Source: Diatrype stigma
Lineage: Eukaryota; Ascomycota; Sordariomycetes; Xylariales; Diatrypaceae
Assembly: GCA_022225965.2 (NCBI GenBank)
Contig: JAKJXP020000088.1
Coordinates: 62,001 to 126,000, forward strand
Direction: 5' to 3'
DNA: 64,000 nucleotides
This document shows, in pieces, positions 35,020 through 46,900 of this stretch (within the stretch, counting starts at the first letter, position 1; each line of letters opens with the position of its first letter). The notes under the pieces are model-generated. The model saw only the letters and a program-made list of their open reading frames with translations. It was not told where the DNA came from and made no database searches. The position numbers and the translations under genes were made by a program.

Positions 35020-36123
35020 CTAGGCCTTTCGTTTCTCAGCTGCTTGTTGTGCCATTTTCACCTTTTTCTTGTCGATGACATCTCTCAACGACTGGCGACT
35101 CATCATCGTGCTCAGCGCCTCGACGTCGTCCTCCGCCCGCTGGAGCCGCCTCCTCTCGCTCTCCTCCTCCGCGATCAGCGAGCCGGCCACCAGGTCCGGC
35201 TCGACGACCACGCGCCCCTCGGCCGTGAGCCGGATGTAGCTCCTGTCCCGGCCGCTGCCGGCCCCGCGCGGCTTGTTGTACAGCGCCTTGTCCCTGCGCG
35301 ACAGCCCGCGGTACGCCGCGGCGGCGAGGTCGCGCGCCCTCCGGCTCGCCGTGGTGCGGCCGGGGCAGTCCTCCGCGGCCAGCGGGCGCAGCAGGCCGTC
35401 GTGCCACCCGCGCACCTCCGTCACCATGACGCGGTGCAGCTGCAGGAAGACGGGCCCGTGGCCGTCGCCCTCGAGGCCGATGGTGTTGGGCCGGTCCCGC
35501 CGGCACGTCGCGCACCGCCGGTCCGAGAACACCAGCAGGTACGCGTGCGCCAGCTCGTGCACCAGCGTCTCCGCCACCGCCAGCAGCGGGAACACCCGCC
35601 CGCCCCGCCCGACGTTGATCCGGACCCGGCACCGCCCCGCGTGCACCTGCGTGTGCCCGTCCCAGTCCGCCTGGATGGCGCCGTCCCCCGTGGCCCGGAC
35701 CGCGTCGATGCCGGCCGTCAGGTCGAGGCGGCGCCGCAGCTGGTCGAAGAAGAAGAACTCGTCGAGGTACCGCTTCAGGCTGTTGACGCACTGCTGCTGC
35801 CGGGCGAGCTGCTGCTGGCCGCCGTCGCCGCCGGCCACGTCGCAGTCGAAGAGCGGGAGGCCCCTCTCGTACTCGCTGCAGAATGCTCTGCGGGCGTGAA
35901 GCTGACGCAGGCTCAGCTGGTCGTCCTCGCGAAGCCAGAACGACTTCACGGACAGGTTCAGCAGGTCTCGGGGCCGGTACGTGTCCGGGTCCAGCTCGAT
36001 GGCGTACCTGTCGTCCGACGGGTAGTACTGGGGAGGACTTGGGTGCCTGTGCACCACCTTCTTGTCCTCGACCATGTCGTGTTGGTCGTCTTCCTCGTTT
36101 CGCTGTATTTTTGAGCCGGCCAT
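35020..36123 (-). CDS. SprT-like zinc metalloprotease-domain protein
   Basis: Single exon, 367 residues, start at 36123. Zincin motif LVHELAHAY with HELAH at 189-193, followed about 30 residues later by GHGPVF (221-226), in which H222 is the probable third zinc ligand. A CATC pair (C204, C207) lies in between. This is the arrangement of SprT-like domains. The N-terminal 60 residues and the Arg/Glu-rich C-terminal 80 residues look disordered. SprT-like proteins include Spartan/Wss1-type proteases acting on DNA-protein crosslinks, but many fungal SprT-domain proteins of this type are uncharacterised and there is no PCNA-box or SUMO-binding motif that I can see. The coding sequence is very GC-rich, so long antisense frames appear opposite it. 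Confidence 0.85.
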   Translation of the reverse strand: MAGSKIQRNEEDDQHDMVEDKKVVHRHPSPPQYYPSDDRYAIELDPDTYRPRDLLNLSVKSFWLREDDQLSLRQLHARRAFCSEYERGLPLFDCDVAGGDGGQQQLARQQQCVNSLKRYLDEFFFFDQLRRRLDLTAGIDAVRATGDGAIQADWDGHTQVHAGRCRVRINVGRGGRVFPLLAVAETLVHELAHAYLLVFSDRRCATCRRDRPNTIGLEGDGHGPVFLQLHRVMVTEVRGWHDGLLRPLAAEDCPGRTTASRRARDLAAAAYRGLSRRDKALYNKPRGAGSGRDRSYIRLTAEGRVVVEPDLVAGSLIAEEESERRRLQRAEDDVEALSTMMSRQSLRDVIDKKKVKMAQQAAEKRKA

Positions 36124-37074
36124 GTTGGAATAGGGGATGTAATTGTCGAGAAGCTTCGATTGATGCTGTAGTACTATCGTAATATTAAAAAAAGTCTCTT
36201 TCTGAGAAGATCTGAGATTTCGATTATAGAACTTGTGGCTTGTGATAGAGTGCGCTGTGTGGATAATGGAATGAAGACTGACTGCGGGAGCTGCACATGT
36301 TATATACGTGGATTGATACTTGCACTTCGAAAACTTTGGAAAGTCACAACCTTCGAGAGAAATCCTTTCCTTCGGACATGTTACTTCTCGATACGCCTTG
36401 CTTTGTTACAGTCTATCGAACAGTTTCTCAATCTGTCTACTAGGATCTGTTCCGTGATGTTATGTTCCTTTGAGGCTCCTTTTCTTTTGAGACAAATAGC
36501 TCCAGGATTCTCCAAATCAGTGGACAGCCTGAGTTCCTAACAGCAACCAAGTAGTATAATTTCATTATGAGATACCAAATCTCGAAGGCTCAGTATATCT
36601 GCCTATTGTGTTGGTTTGGGTTAGGTAACGGTAAAAGGTAACTTGAGGTATGTGATTCAATATCCAACATGACAACAAATATAAAACCTACCTATGCCCT
36701 AATTTCAATTCATATGATAACTCAATAGATATATTCTCACATGTTCTTCATCATAGGCTGTCTAGATACACGAATTAGTTAGTAGTCGCGATAAGTCATT
36801 CGTTGACTTAATTATACGCCTTCTTGAGAACCCGGGACGGTTATTGGATTGCCTAGAGATGGGCCCCATATAGGAATATGATACCCCGGTATTTCTAATT
36901 CAGTACTGCGGCCTAATCGATTTAAGATAATTATAAAGCAGTTGTGGTCTAGTTGCGACGCAGTTGGATTTGATTAAATGCGGCTGGACATGCTGATGCA
37001 TCCATCTTTCCATATGCTTGTTTTTTGGTTCCCATCCACTTTGAATTCGGAAACGCTAGTTATTTACTTCTTCT
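36124..37074. other. Intergenic, no gene seen
   Basis: About 950 bp, more AT-rich than the genes. Promoter side of the SprT-like gene and of the P450. A 101-codon plus-strand frame at 36235-36540 has no recognisable feature and is not called. Confidence 0.5.
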
Positions 37075-38590
37075 ATGACTTCCTTCGCCATGGGCTACAA
37101 AGCTAACTCTGCCTTATTGGGGGTTGTTCTTTGGGCCTTCTTTCTATTTCAACGTCAACGTCACAGAAAGGCTTCTATACGGAACCATGGATGCGAACAG
37201 GCCGTCATACATCAGCCCATAGAGCCACTATCCGGGTTTGACTTCCAGATGAAGATGTACACAGACGTCCCGTACCTCTATGATCTCCATAAGCGATATA
37301 GGAATACTTACCAGGTCAATTCCTAGGCCAACCTTCCTGCGGTCTATACAATCGCCCGAGAGAACCTTCGAACTACCAATACAAAAGACTTCGGTGTTGC
37401 GCCAATGAGACTCTCTGGAATGGGGTATTTCTGTGGAGCTGGATTCATCACCACTGACGGTGATACTTGGAGACACTCTCGAAGGTTACTGAAGCCGTCC
37501 TTCGATCTGAGTAATATCCGTAACTTGGAAGCCTTGGATGGAGAAGTTGATACGCTCTTAAAGCAAATGCCAAAAGACGGCGCAACTGTCGTTCTGCCTC
37601 CTATATGCCATGGTAAGTTATTCAAGCAATAATGAACTTCACACATATTGAACATGCGTCGCAGTTTCTTAATCTAGCCTTGCATTTCGTGCTGGGCGTT
37701 CATCCATTGGAGCAATCACCTGGCGCACCCCTTTCGGCGGAGGAGTTCGTCAAGTCGTTCCACGAAGCGCTAGTCTACAGCATGTTCAGAATGATGCTCG
37801 GTCGAGCGTGGAATCTCCTGCCCCAGAAGAAGTATGTAGATACGTGCGCCAAGGCACATAGTTTCGTGGACCATTACATCGACCAAGCGTTAGCAGACAG
37901 GAGCGAGCAGGAGAACAGCAGAAGTCTGATCCAGGCGCTTTCAGCCCAAACTGACCCAGACTTCATCCGAAGCCAAGTCATCCAGGCTATGATAGCAGCG
38001 CAGGACACCACGTCCGAGCTTCTCACGAACGCGTTGTTCCTGCTAGCGCGGCATCCGAAATACTGGGAGCAGCTCCGTGCGGAGTTCGTCGGCAAACCGG
38101 CAGATGCCCTTTCGGCCGTGAACCTGCTAAGTTCGCAGTTGATCGAGAACATCTTGCGCGAAAGCAAGTCCTATCAAAATTCTTCCGCATCAGTATGGAC
38201 TTTACTAACAAACTTTGAGCAGTCTTGCGCCTGTACCCCATCTTCCCGATTCTTGGACGTATCGCATTACGGGATACCAAGCTTCCAGTTGGGGGAGGTT
38301 CCCACTATGACCGTCCCATGTTCGTTCCGAAGGGATCGATGGTTATAATGAGCCATTATGCGCTTCACCGTGATCCCGAGGTTTTCGGCGAGGATGTGGA
38401 GGCATTCAGACCCGAGCGGTGGAACTCGATCAAGCCGGCGCAATGGGAATTCTTGGGCTTTGGCGGAGGCAACCGGGCTTGTCTGGGACAGCAGAAGGCG
38501 ACCATCGAGGCATCCTATGTTCTTGCCCGGCTCGCCCGAGCAATCGACAAGTTAGAGAGTAGGGACAGCCGGGACTGGAAGGGGAGTTGA
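37075..38590 (+). pseudogene. Cytochrome P450 with one premature stop
   Basis: Model of three exons, 37075-37612, 37678-38163 and 38223-38590, 464 codons, open except for one in-frame TAG at 37324-37326 (codon 84) in the segment RNTYQVNS-stop-ANLPAVYTI. All hallmark motifs are intact: I-helix AAQDTT, K-helix EILR, and heme loop FGGGNRACLG. The N-terminus has a hydrophobic anchor. DFGVAPMRLSGMGYFCGAGFITTDGD and GRIALRDTKLPVGGG recall CYP52/CYP539-like alkane or fatty-acid hydroxylases, a tentative placement. The second intron is of GC-AG type (GCAAGT donor at 38164). The first intron uses a downstream TAG acceptor; the stronger CAG at 37664 would break the frame. Otherwise intact coding suggests a recent loss, an assembly error or readthrough. 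Confidence 0.75.
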
Positions 38591-39235
38591 AGATAACATG
38601 CAAAAGTGCAAACGGCTGCAAAGTGGCGGTACACTCAGGTTGATATAGAGCCAAAGTAGTTAACTACTCAACATCTAGGGTCGTATGACAGTCAATTTAG
38701 TGAATAGAATCCGCTCAGCCATGAGGCTCGTCCCCCGCGAGCTGCTCGGGTTTGACTGCCTAGTTACTTGCGAATAGAATCCGGGAACAATTATCACGAT
38801 GCAAACCAGCACCGCCTTCCTTGTGTTCCGGACTCTTCTGGCCAGCAGGTCACGATTTATGACTTGAATGTAAACCCCCTGCCCCTGACCCCCTTTATCC
38901 CTGGACCCCCTATGAGTCCGCCTTACAGTGGAGCTTGGAGCTATCTGAGGTACTTATGACGTCGGCAACTGCATACAGTGGCCAACTGCATACAGTGGCC
39001 AACTGCATACAGTGGCGGCATTCAAGGCGCCCAAATACCCCACCATGCATATTTCCTACTTCTGCATTTTACTTCGGCATCTTTACTTCACACGGGTAGC
39101 TGGTTGTGAAAAGGCTTTACTATTTTTATATTTGTATAAGGCCGTGATAAGAACCTAGACAAGGCCAGAGATTCAAATCTCACCCAGATACTTCACTACG
39201 TCCACCGAGGTGTCCCGTATAACCCAATTGGAACC
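38591..39235. other. Intergenic with a 17-bp triplicate
   Basis: Between the P450 and the aldo-keto reductase. Three tandem copies of aactgcatacagtggcc lie at 38967-39017. No gene supported. Confidence 0.6.
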
Positions 39236-40494
39236 ATGTCTTCTAACACTTTCTCACTGGCAAGTAAACTCAAGGTAATTACTACACCCCTTTGACCCCT
39301 GAAACGGTAGAGCTCAGTACAATTCCTGCTGACATGAGCCAAACCCACCAGCTCTTCAACGGGCACCTCATACCCCAGATACAGCTCGGGCTGTATGAGA
39401 TGTCCGGCTCGCAGGTCGCGCAGGCTGTGCCCTGGGCTCTCCAGGCCGGATACCGGGGCTTTGACCAGGCGCAGATGTACCACAAGGAGAAGCAGACCGG
39501 CACGGCTATCAGGGAATTCTTGGCCTCGGCTGAGAATGAAGAAGGGCTGATGCGGGAAGACATCTTCTACACCTCCAAGCTAGCGCAATGCGGCACGTAC
39601 TACGACGCCGTCCGTAAATCCATCACGCACAGCGTCAAAGCCTGCGGCCTGGGCTATATAGACCTGTTCCTCTTGCATAGCCCACACGGCGGGCCCCATG
39701 CCAGGATCACAAGCTGGCAGGCCCTAGAGGATGCGATCCTGGAGGGCGAGATCAGAAGTGGTGGAGTTAGTAACTATGGAGTTCGCCATGTGAGTCCCAC
39801 CTAGACTCTTTCGAATGCGAGGAAGCTTGATTGATGATGGTTGGATCCTAGATCGAAGAACTCATGGCATCGAACCCCCGCATCCGCCCCGCCGTGAACC
39901 AGATCGAGGTGCACCCGTTCAACACAAGGGAAGACATCCGAGCCGTGTGCGCAAAGCACGGGATTGTTGTCCAGGCCTATGCCCCCCTAGTGCGAGGACT
40001 CCGGATGCAACACCCTACCATCGTACAAGTGTCGAACAAATATGGCTGCACGCCTGCTCAGCTGCTCGTGCGGTAAGTTCTCCCGAGCACATGTCACAGG
40101 GTTTTTTCTTCTCCCTTTTCTTTCTCGTTCCACTTCTCTCCCTCAGTCTGTTCGAGTCGGCAATCTGGCTGGCTACGTGACAGTTTCATTCGCCCCTTAG
40201 AGGTCAATTGGTCCTTGATTCTATGAACTGACCTATCGCTATCACAGATGGTCGCTTCAGCACGGTCTCGTAACCCTTCCTAAGAGTGTACAGAAAAAGC
40301 GTCTGTACGAAAATGCTGACATAGGCGGATTCAAAATCTCCGACGAGGACATGGCGACCTTGGATGCGCTAGATGAACACCTTGTAACGGACTGGTGAGT
40401 TCTGTCCTGGCGACCCGTGTATAGTCCGGATTGTCGTGTTTGCCATTCCTGTGCTGACCTGGTTGCTCTTAGGGACCCCACGGATGTGCCTTGA
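39236..40494 (+). CDS. Aldo-keto reductase
   Basis: Five exons: 39236-39274, 39352-39789, 39852-40072, 40248-40394 and 40473-40494, giving 288 residues. The first exon codes only [13 protein letters not shown] and joins to [13 protein letters not shown], which restores the normal AKR start; an internal ATG at 39334 lies inside the first intron. The catalytic tetrad is complete: D51, Y56, K89 and H122 ([17 protein letters not shown]). VNQIEVHPF, a C-terminal LPKS and [11 protein letters not shown] are typical of AKR cofactor-binding parts. It reduces aldehydes or ketones with NAD(P)H in the cytosol; the substrate is unknown. The last exon encodes only seven residues (WDPTDVP). It lies 645 bp after the P450, same strand, but no cluster is evident. 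Confidence 0.9.
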
Positions 40495-41562
40495 TAGGAG
40501 ATAAGCCTGGAAGGAGTGGTAGTTGCGGAGATCATCATCAATGGTCCTGTTGGTGACAGGAGTGCTGAAACGTTGTTATACGTACCTGTCCCGGGTAGTC
40601 TCGAACCAGACCGTAGGTTGCAGGAAGCAACATCAACTAAGGCTAAGGGACAACGCCTCATTGCTATTCAAAAAATCTAAAGGATATGGCAGATAGACAT
40701 ATCATCATAATAAATTCGTAAAAAGTACAAGTACTAGGGAACAGGCTGGTTTGCATGTGGTGCCGAAGGGTAGCAGGGTTTACGTCCCCTTTATATTAAC
40801 TGCCGGGCCCTTTATTGGCATGATTTCTGCATGGCTTTGTGTAGGTGATATTGTCTTGGGACCCCATAGGGTTACAGCGGTTCTATGGCGGAGTATGCAG
40901 ACATAAATCTCTAACTAAGTTACCTGTTAATAGTAGCACACAGTCTGTATACGAACACCAACGGCACCGTTGTAATCCAATCATGTCGATAATGGACATC
41001 CACGATACCGTCAAGTCCAATCGGTGTTAATCAATAGCTTGATCCGCTCCATTGATCTCGTGGAGTTGATTTCCATCCAGTAGAGGCATGATCGGGGGAG
41101 GATTGTGGATTGCAAACTTTGATATAGGAGCTGAAAGTAGACTCAGGTGTTAAGGATATAAGTGTAGCAGCAACTTTGTAACCTTTCGATCACTTCACAA
41201 AGGGGTAGGTAGCACTAATACGTAATTGAGGTTTCCCATCCATCAGGCATTAACCAAAGCGATGCAGGATAACATAACAATTCACCAACAGGGTGCCTTG
41301 GTAAGACACGCACTCTCCATGTGAATGGTTGGGCGCTGCTTCAGCTGTTGTTATAATCTGCCTGAACTACGGCCTTGGCACTTCCCCCTATATACTAGAA
41401 GCTTTGGCCATACTGGCTGGCACCTAAGGCGTATCGTCCAATCATGTTTGTAACTATAGGCGGGGTAAAGCTACAGGTAAGTCCCTCCAAGGTACCTAAG
41501 TAAGTCACCTAACGCTGCTTTGGTCTAGCAGCTATCAGTAGCTAAACCCCGCCATTAAAGCA
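40495..41562. other. Intergenic, no gene seen
   Basis: About 1.07 kb between the aldo-keto reductase and the prenyltransferase gene. Short open frames only; nothing recognised. Confidence 0.5.
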
Positions 41563-41610
41563 GGCTGTATGGCTGTATGGCTGTATGGCTGTATGGCTGT
41601 ATGGCTGTAT
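41563..41610 (+). repeat. 8-bp tandem repeat (GGCTGTAT)6 in the 5' leader
   Basis: Six perfect copies immediately upstream of the prenyltransferase gene. Each unit junction creates an ATG (41569, 41577, 41585, 41593, 41601 and 41609), stepping through all three frames because the unit is 8 bp. Confidence 0.95.
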
Positions 41611-41736
41611 GTAGTTATACTACGCCGTCGACCATCGTCCTTCCACGCCGGCTCCGTCAAATCTACATCTAGCAGACTCAACTTCCAATCCCCAATCCCC
41701 ATTGATGAGACAGGGAACAGAAAAAGAAGTCTCACC

Positions 41737-43424
41737 ATGACGACAACAACCCCCGACCCCCCCCTGGACACGGCGCGGCACATCCGGTACTGGCAGCGCT
41801 GCCTGCGCACGCTGCTGCCGCACCACTACACAGCCAACGACAGCACGCGCCTGACCATCGGCTACTTCGTCCTCGCCGCCCTCGACCTGCTCTCCTCGCC
41901 GTCCTCCTTCTCCGCCGAGCCCCCCGCCAACCCCCTGGCCGCCTCCCTGATCCCCGCTCAGGACCGCCCCGGCATCCGCGCCTGGATCCTGTCCCTGCAG
42001 CACCCCGAGGGCGGCTTCTGCGGCTCGCCCCACCACGTCCTGCCCGCCGCCTACCAGACCGAGTGGACAGCAGCAGCGACGACGACCACGAAGAAGAACA
42101 GCAACGGGACGTCGGACAAGACGCATGCCCCGCCGCCGCCGCCGCCGACGCACCGCGACCCCGAGAACGCCAACATAGCGGCCACGTACTTCGCGCTGCT
42201 GGCGCTGGGCGTGCTGGCGGACGACGACGGCGCGCGGGCCTTCGCGCGCGTGGACCGCCTGAAGACCCTGCGCTGGCTCCGGCGGCTGCAGCGCGAGGAC
42301 GGCAGCTTCGGCGAGAACGTCGACCGCGACGGGTACGTCGCCGGCGGCCGGGACATGCGGCCCTGCTACCTGGCGGCCACGATCCGCTGGGTTCTGGGCG
42401 GCGCCGAGGCCGGCCCGGAGGTCGACTTCGACGTGGGGAAGCTGGTGACGCACATACGGCGGAGCCAGGCGTTCGATGGCGGCATTGCCGAGAGCTCGAT
42501 GCACGAAAGCCATGGTATGAAACCTTTCCTCATACCTCTCTTTTCCCTTTGCTGTGTCCCCCTCCCCCCAGCCCCCGCCCCCTATTCCATTCTGTGTGAG
42601 GGGAGAGGGGGGCGGGGGTATATATATCATCCGCTGCATTGTGATTCTGGCAGATGACCGTAATGTAACATACACGCCGTGCGCAAACCCTCAGCTAACC
42701 TCGAGTAGCCGGCTATGCATACTGCGCCGTAGCGGCCCTCTCACTCCTAGACCAAGCCAACCCAGATCCATCCGCCTCGCCGACGCACTACCTCGAAGCG
42801 GGCATCCCGTCAATACCCGCCCTCATCCACTTCCTCGTATCACGCCAATTCGCGTACCAAGACACATCCTCATCGGGCTCCAGCACCCCCGATCCGGACG
42901 CGGCGTCCTCTGGTGGTGACGGACCGCCCGATCTCTCCAGCCTCTCCATATCCCCCCCAAACGGCGACGGCATCACGGGCTTCAACGGCCGCCTCAACAA
43001 GGCCGCCGACACGTGCTACGTGTGGTGGGTGGGCGGCACGCTCTGCCTGCTCGGCCAGGGCGGCCTCGTCGACCGCGCCCCGGCGCGCCGCTTCCTCCTC
43101 GAGAAGACCGAGCACGTCATCGGCGGCTTCGCCAAGCACCCCGGCGGGCCGCCCGACATCTACCACGCGTACCTCGGCCTCGCGGCGCTGGCGACTATGG
43201 CCGGAGCCGAGGCCGGAGCCGGGGGTAAGGGAGGGGAAAACGCAGGAGGGGAGGAGAAGAAGAGCAGCGGCAAGGAAGAGGGGCTCGGCCAGTTCGATCC
43301 CCGGCTCTGCGTCGGCGCCGAGGCCGCGGAGCGCATTCGCAGGGGCAGGGAGGCGCTGCTGGCTCCTGCTCGTCCTCCTACGCCCGAAGATAGCGATGGC
43401 TCGTCTGCTGATGAAGACGAATAA
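41737..43424 (+). CDS. Geranylgeranyltransferase type I beta subunit
   Basis: Exons 41737-42514 and 42709-43424 give 497 residues. Prenyltransferase alpha/alpha-barrel repeats are visible: LQHPEGGFCGSPH, ENANIAATYFALLAL, LQREDGSFGEN, MRPCYLAATIRW, QAFDGGIAESSMHESHGAGY and GFNGRLNKAADTCYVWWVGG. The zinc ligands are D360, C362 and H412 (DTCY and DIYHAYLG). It is the catalytic beta partner of GGTase-I, attaching geranylgeranyl to CaaX proteins such as Rho1 and Cdc42; the yeast equivalent is Cdc43. Farnesyltransferase beta is less likely because the repeat context and ends fit GGTase-I. Ala/Gly/Pro-rich and poly-Pro insertions and an acidic tail make it longer than yeast Cdc43. The ATG at 41737 is preferred over in-frame ATGs at 41569 and 41593 because the latter lie in the 8-bp repeat. 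Confidence 0.88.
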
Positions 43425-43911
43425 GAAAGAAAAGAAAACAAAGAGTGAACTCGCTAACGGAGCAGCTCCAAATAAATGATCATATCGGGGTGGGAAAAAC
43501 GGAACCGGCCGGGAGATCGGCATGTGGGGGGCACAGGAAATAATAAAAAACTAGGGCGACGAAGGTAGAGGTTCGAAATCCAGGGTGTGGGGGAAAGTGA
43601 GTGATGTGTAAAAAGGAGATGGGTGCCGTGGGATAGGATAGACTGAGGGCAAGGACAATGAAGGTGATATGATGATGATGATACCCGGGGGATGGAGATA
43701 TGTATGAAGAAACCCAGAAACATCAATGCTTGAACCTTGATTTCGGAGAGATTCTCCGTCAGCCCGTTTTATCCATTCTTACTGCTGCTGCTGTATTTAC
43801 CAATGTATACTACAAGTATGTTCACGCACATGCATAGGCAATCTAAAGTGAAAGTCTTTCGAAGACTGAAAGAAGATAGTTAGGCTTAGATTTTATATTT
43901 ATATAGGCCTA
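43425..43911. other. Intergenic between convergent genes
   Basis: 3' flanks of the prenyltransferase and Trs130 genes. A GATGATGATG run lies near 43670. Nothing else seen. Confidence 0.55.
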
Positions 43912-46900
43912 TCAAGCGACGACCCTCCCCCCATCTACTCCTCCCATCTCACCTACTCCCTCTCTACCGCCATCATAACCGCCCACCCCGCCGTCACCCC
44001 ACCTCCTCTGCACATCCAGCATGAGCGGGCCGCCCCCGGGGCCCCCGGCGTCGAGGCTGAGCGTGACGCGCGCCCTATCGGCGACGACGCGCACCGTCTC
44101 GCCGAGGTTGCGGTAGTCGGTCTCGCAGTGCCCGTAGGCCGACGGGCTTCCCGACCTCCCTCTCCTGTTACCGCCGCCGCCCGCATTACCACCACCGCCG
44201 TCACCGGCGCTGTTCGGCGTCTGCTGCATCTGCTGCGTGCTGGCTCTCTTCGCCCCCGCCTCCGAGGCGGACGAGGCAGAGTTGGACGGGGACTGCTGCC
44301 GCACCTCCCGGATCTCGACCCCCGGGTACGGCAGCCAGCCCTCGCGGAGCGGGATCATGAGGATGGGGATCTCGGCCTCGGTGTCGGGGGCGCTGCTCAG
44401 GCCCCGCATTTCTTCGTCTTCTTCACCATCGCCATCGCCAGCACCAGCACCACCGACGATACTACTACTATTACTACTACCAGGCGCCGGGATGACGAAA
44501 TGCCCCTTCCTCCGTCCGCCTAGAAGCCAGGTCCCGGCGCTGCTATTCGCACTGCCGCCGCCGTCCTGCTGCTGCTGCTGGAACTGCGACAGCAGCGGCG
44601 GCGCCACCACCTCGTAGCTGAACTCGAGGTCGGCCTGGCGCGCCGGCGGCGTCGCCGTGTCCCAGATGCGCGTCCACCGCAGGTGCAGGGTGGCGGGGAC
44701 GAGCTGGTTGGTGCAGTACACCGTCTCGGTCTCCGACGGGGACAACACGGCACCACCACCACTGGCGGGGGGAGGGGGGAGGAGGCGGATGTCGGCCGTG
44801 TGCACGATGGTGACGGAGGGGATGTCGACGGGGATGAGAATCGACTTGACACTACTGCTACCACCACCACCGCCACCACCACTGGGTGTCGTAGTGTTAG
44901 TAGTAGTAGTAGGCAAAGGCAGCTTCGGGTTTCGCGCCAGCCACTCCTGCAAGAACGCCTCGAGAGCCACGCCGACATCGACATCAACATCGACATCTAC
45001 CTCTTGCCCTCCTCGCACGGTCCCCAGGCCGGCCGAAGCGCGGACCCAGTCGATGGATGCCAAGAGCGCAGTGGGCACGGCCCCAACGAGAACGGCACGT
45101 TCGAGGTCGCGGGGGCTGAGCTCGGCGGCGACGCGCGGGACTGCGGCCGAGACGGCGTGTCGCGCGTACGGGCGCAGCGGGGGGTGTTCCTCGAGGGCGC
45201 GGACGAGCGCGGACTCGAACAGGGCCTCGATCTCGTCCAGGAGGACGCTATACTGCAGGCGGAGGTACATGGTCTTCTGCTGCTTCTGCTGCTGCTGCGA
45301 CTTGTTGCTGGGGCCGGCGGTGAGGATCTTGACGCCCGGCTTGCGCGTGATCTTGTACAGCAGGCTGGCGGGCTGGCGGGAGAAGACGACGACGGGGTCA
45401 GAGGGCGAGGTGGAGGGCGGGACGCCGAAGGCCGAGGCGAAGACGTCCGACTCGAGCAGCTCGCTCTTGAAGAGCCGCAGGGGGCTGTGCGTCGACGTCG
45501 ACACGGTGAAGCGTGAGAAGAGCGCGCGGTGCTTGAAGACGTCCTGGACGTTGACGCCCAGTGCCAGGGTGATGGGGACGGCGGGCGTGGTGGAGAAGAC
45601 GAAGGTGCCGTGCTCGGTCGTGTAGGTGACCTCGACGCGGATGGACACGTGGGACACCTCCTGCTCGACGTTGTAGGGGAAACGGATCCGGGCCGTGGTG
45701 TGCTGGGGGATCGGCTGTAGGGAGAAGAGGCCGCCGTCCGGAGGCTTGGAGAAATCGCTCGAGGACCCGACGCACTTCGCTTCGCTGGTGAGCAGTCGCA
45801 GACCGCCCGTAGCGGCTTTGACTCGCACCTCGGCGCTTGTGATTTCGTTCCAGCCAGACTCCAGCTCGATGTCGACCATGTTATTGCGGTCGAGTTGCAT
45901 ATGTTTAGAAGGGCGCAGCCGCACGTTTAGGGCATCCGTGCTGTGATATAAACAGATATGTGGCGATTTGAGAATGTCACCAACTCCGTTTGTAGGCTGC
46001 CCAACCTCACGCTCGTAATGCATGTGTAGGTTACTGCCTACGAGATCTATTCTATCGATCTCGTAGGAACCAGGGACGATCACCTATTTCTAGTTAGTGT
46101 GTTCTTTGTAAAGGAGGCAGCACCGGCATCAGCACTTACATTGCTATTTAGCTTAAGCCTATTTCTGCCGGGTCGAATCGTGGCGGGTTCCAGCAACTCG
46201 AACCAAATCTCCTTTTGCGACCCAGCTCCAGTATTCGAGATCCGCACCCGCGAACTCTCGACCTCGAAACCGTCGACAAGCAGGCTGTTTAGCTTTAGAG
46301 TGATGGACGCGCTGTCGCGGCCTTCATGGTATTCTGGAAACCCCTCCACTTCCAGGGCAGAAAAAAAGCTCGACAGCGGGATTCGCACCGCGGTGGTCTG
46401 CGTCTTTGTCTCGGCTAAGAGCTCTGCCACGAATCCCTTGATGGCATCGTTATCGGGATAGTCAACATCCTGCGTCGTCCCAATGCGAAAGGATGCCCGA
46501 GCACCCAGTCGTTCTTTCTCTGCTAGTGCTGCCTTTGATAGTAACTTCAACATGACTTTCACATATTCGTCTTTCCGCTGAAGTCGCTTGAGGCATCTTG
46601 AGTACATAATCAGCATAGACAGTTCTAGGAGGCTCCATCCACTCTCCCCGAAGAACGGCGTGGTCCTCCAAAAATAAGACGCAGCTGCGCCATAGTCCTC
46701 AAGGTGGTACTTGAGCACCGCTATATCTGCCAGGAAACTCTGGACCGAGTGATTGTGCTCTGCGATTGTATAATGTCGCAGGGCTTTGTCGGTGAGTGTT
46801 TCGTATAATCGGTAGAAATCACCTTTATTGTCGAGCGCAGTCCTAAGCAGCGTACTATCGATTCCGGCAACAGACACCACCGCCTCGTAATGCGCCTCTC

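Noticed and set aside
35011..36114. 367-codon plus-strand frame opposite the SprT-like gene
   Set aside because: Mirror of a GC-rich coding region; composition is Val/Arg/Ala/Pro-biased and has no motif, while the minus strand has the HELAH zincin signature.
36235..36540. 101-codon Cys-containing plus frame
   Set aside because: No signal peptide, no domain, no splice-linked continuation; expected by chance in this composition.
37313..37326. 12-nt GT..AG stretch that would remove the P450 stop
   Set aside because: Far below the minimum size of a spliceosomal intron, with a poor donor and no branch site.
37075..40494. P450 plus aldo-keto reductase as a small biosynthetic cluster
   Set aside because: No backbone enzyme, transporter or regulator is adjacent, the P450 is broken, and the flanking genes are housekeeping.
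41620..42675. 351-codon minus-strand frame opposite the prenyltransferase
   Set aside because: Antisense shadow of a GC-rich exon; no domain, and the plus strand carries the conserved prenyltransferase repeats.
43560..43590. tRNA B-box-like string ggttcgaaatcc
   Set aside because: One base too many for the B-box, and no A-box or cloverleaf can be formed around it.
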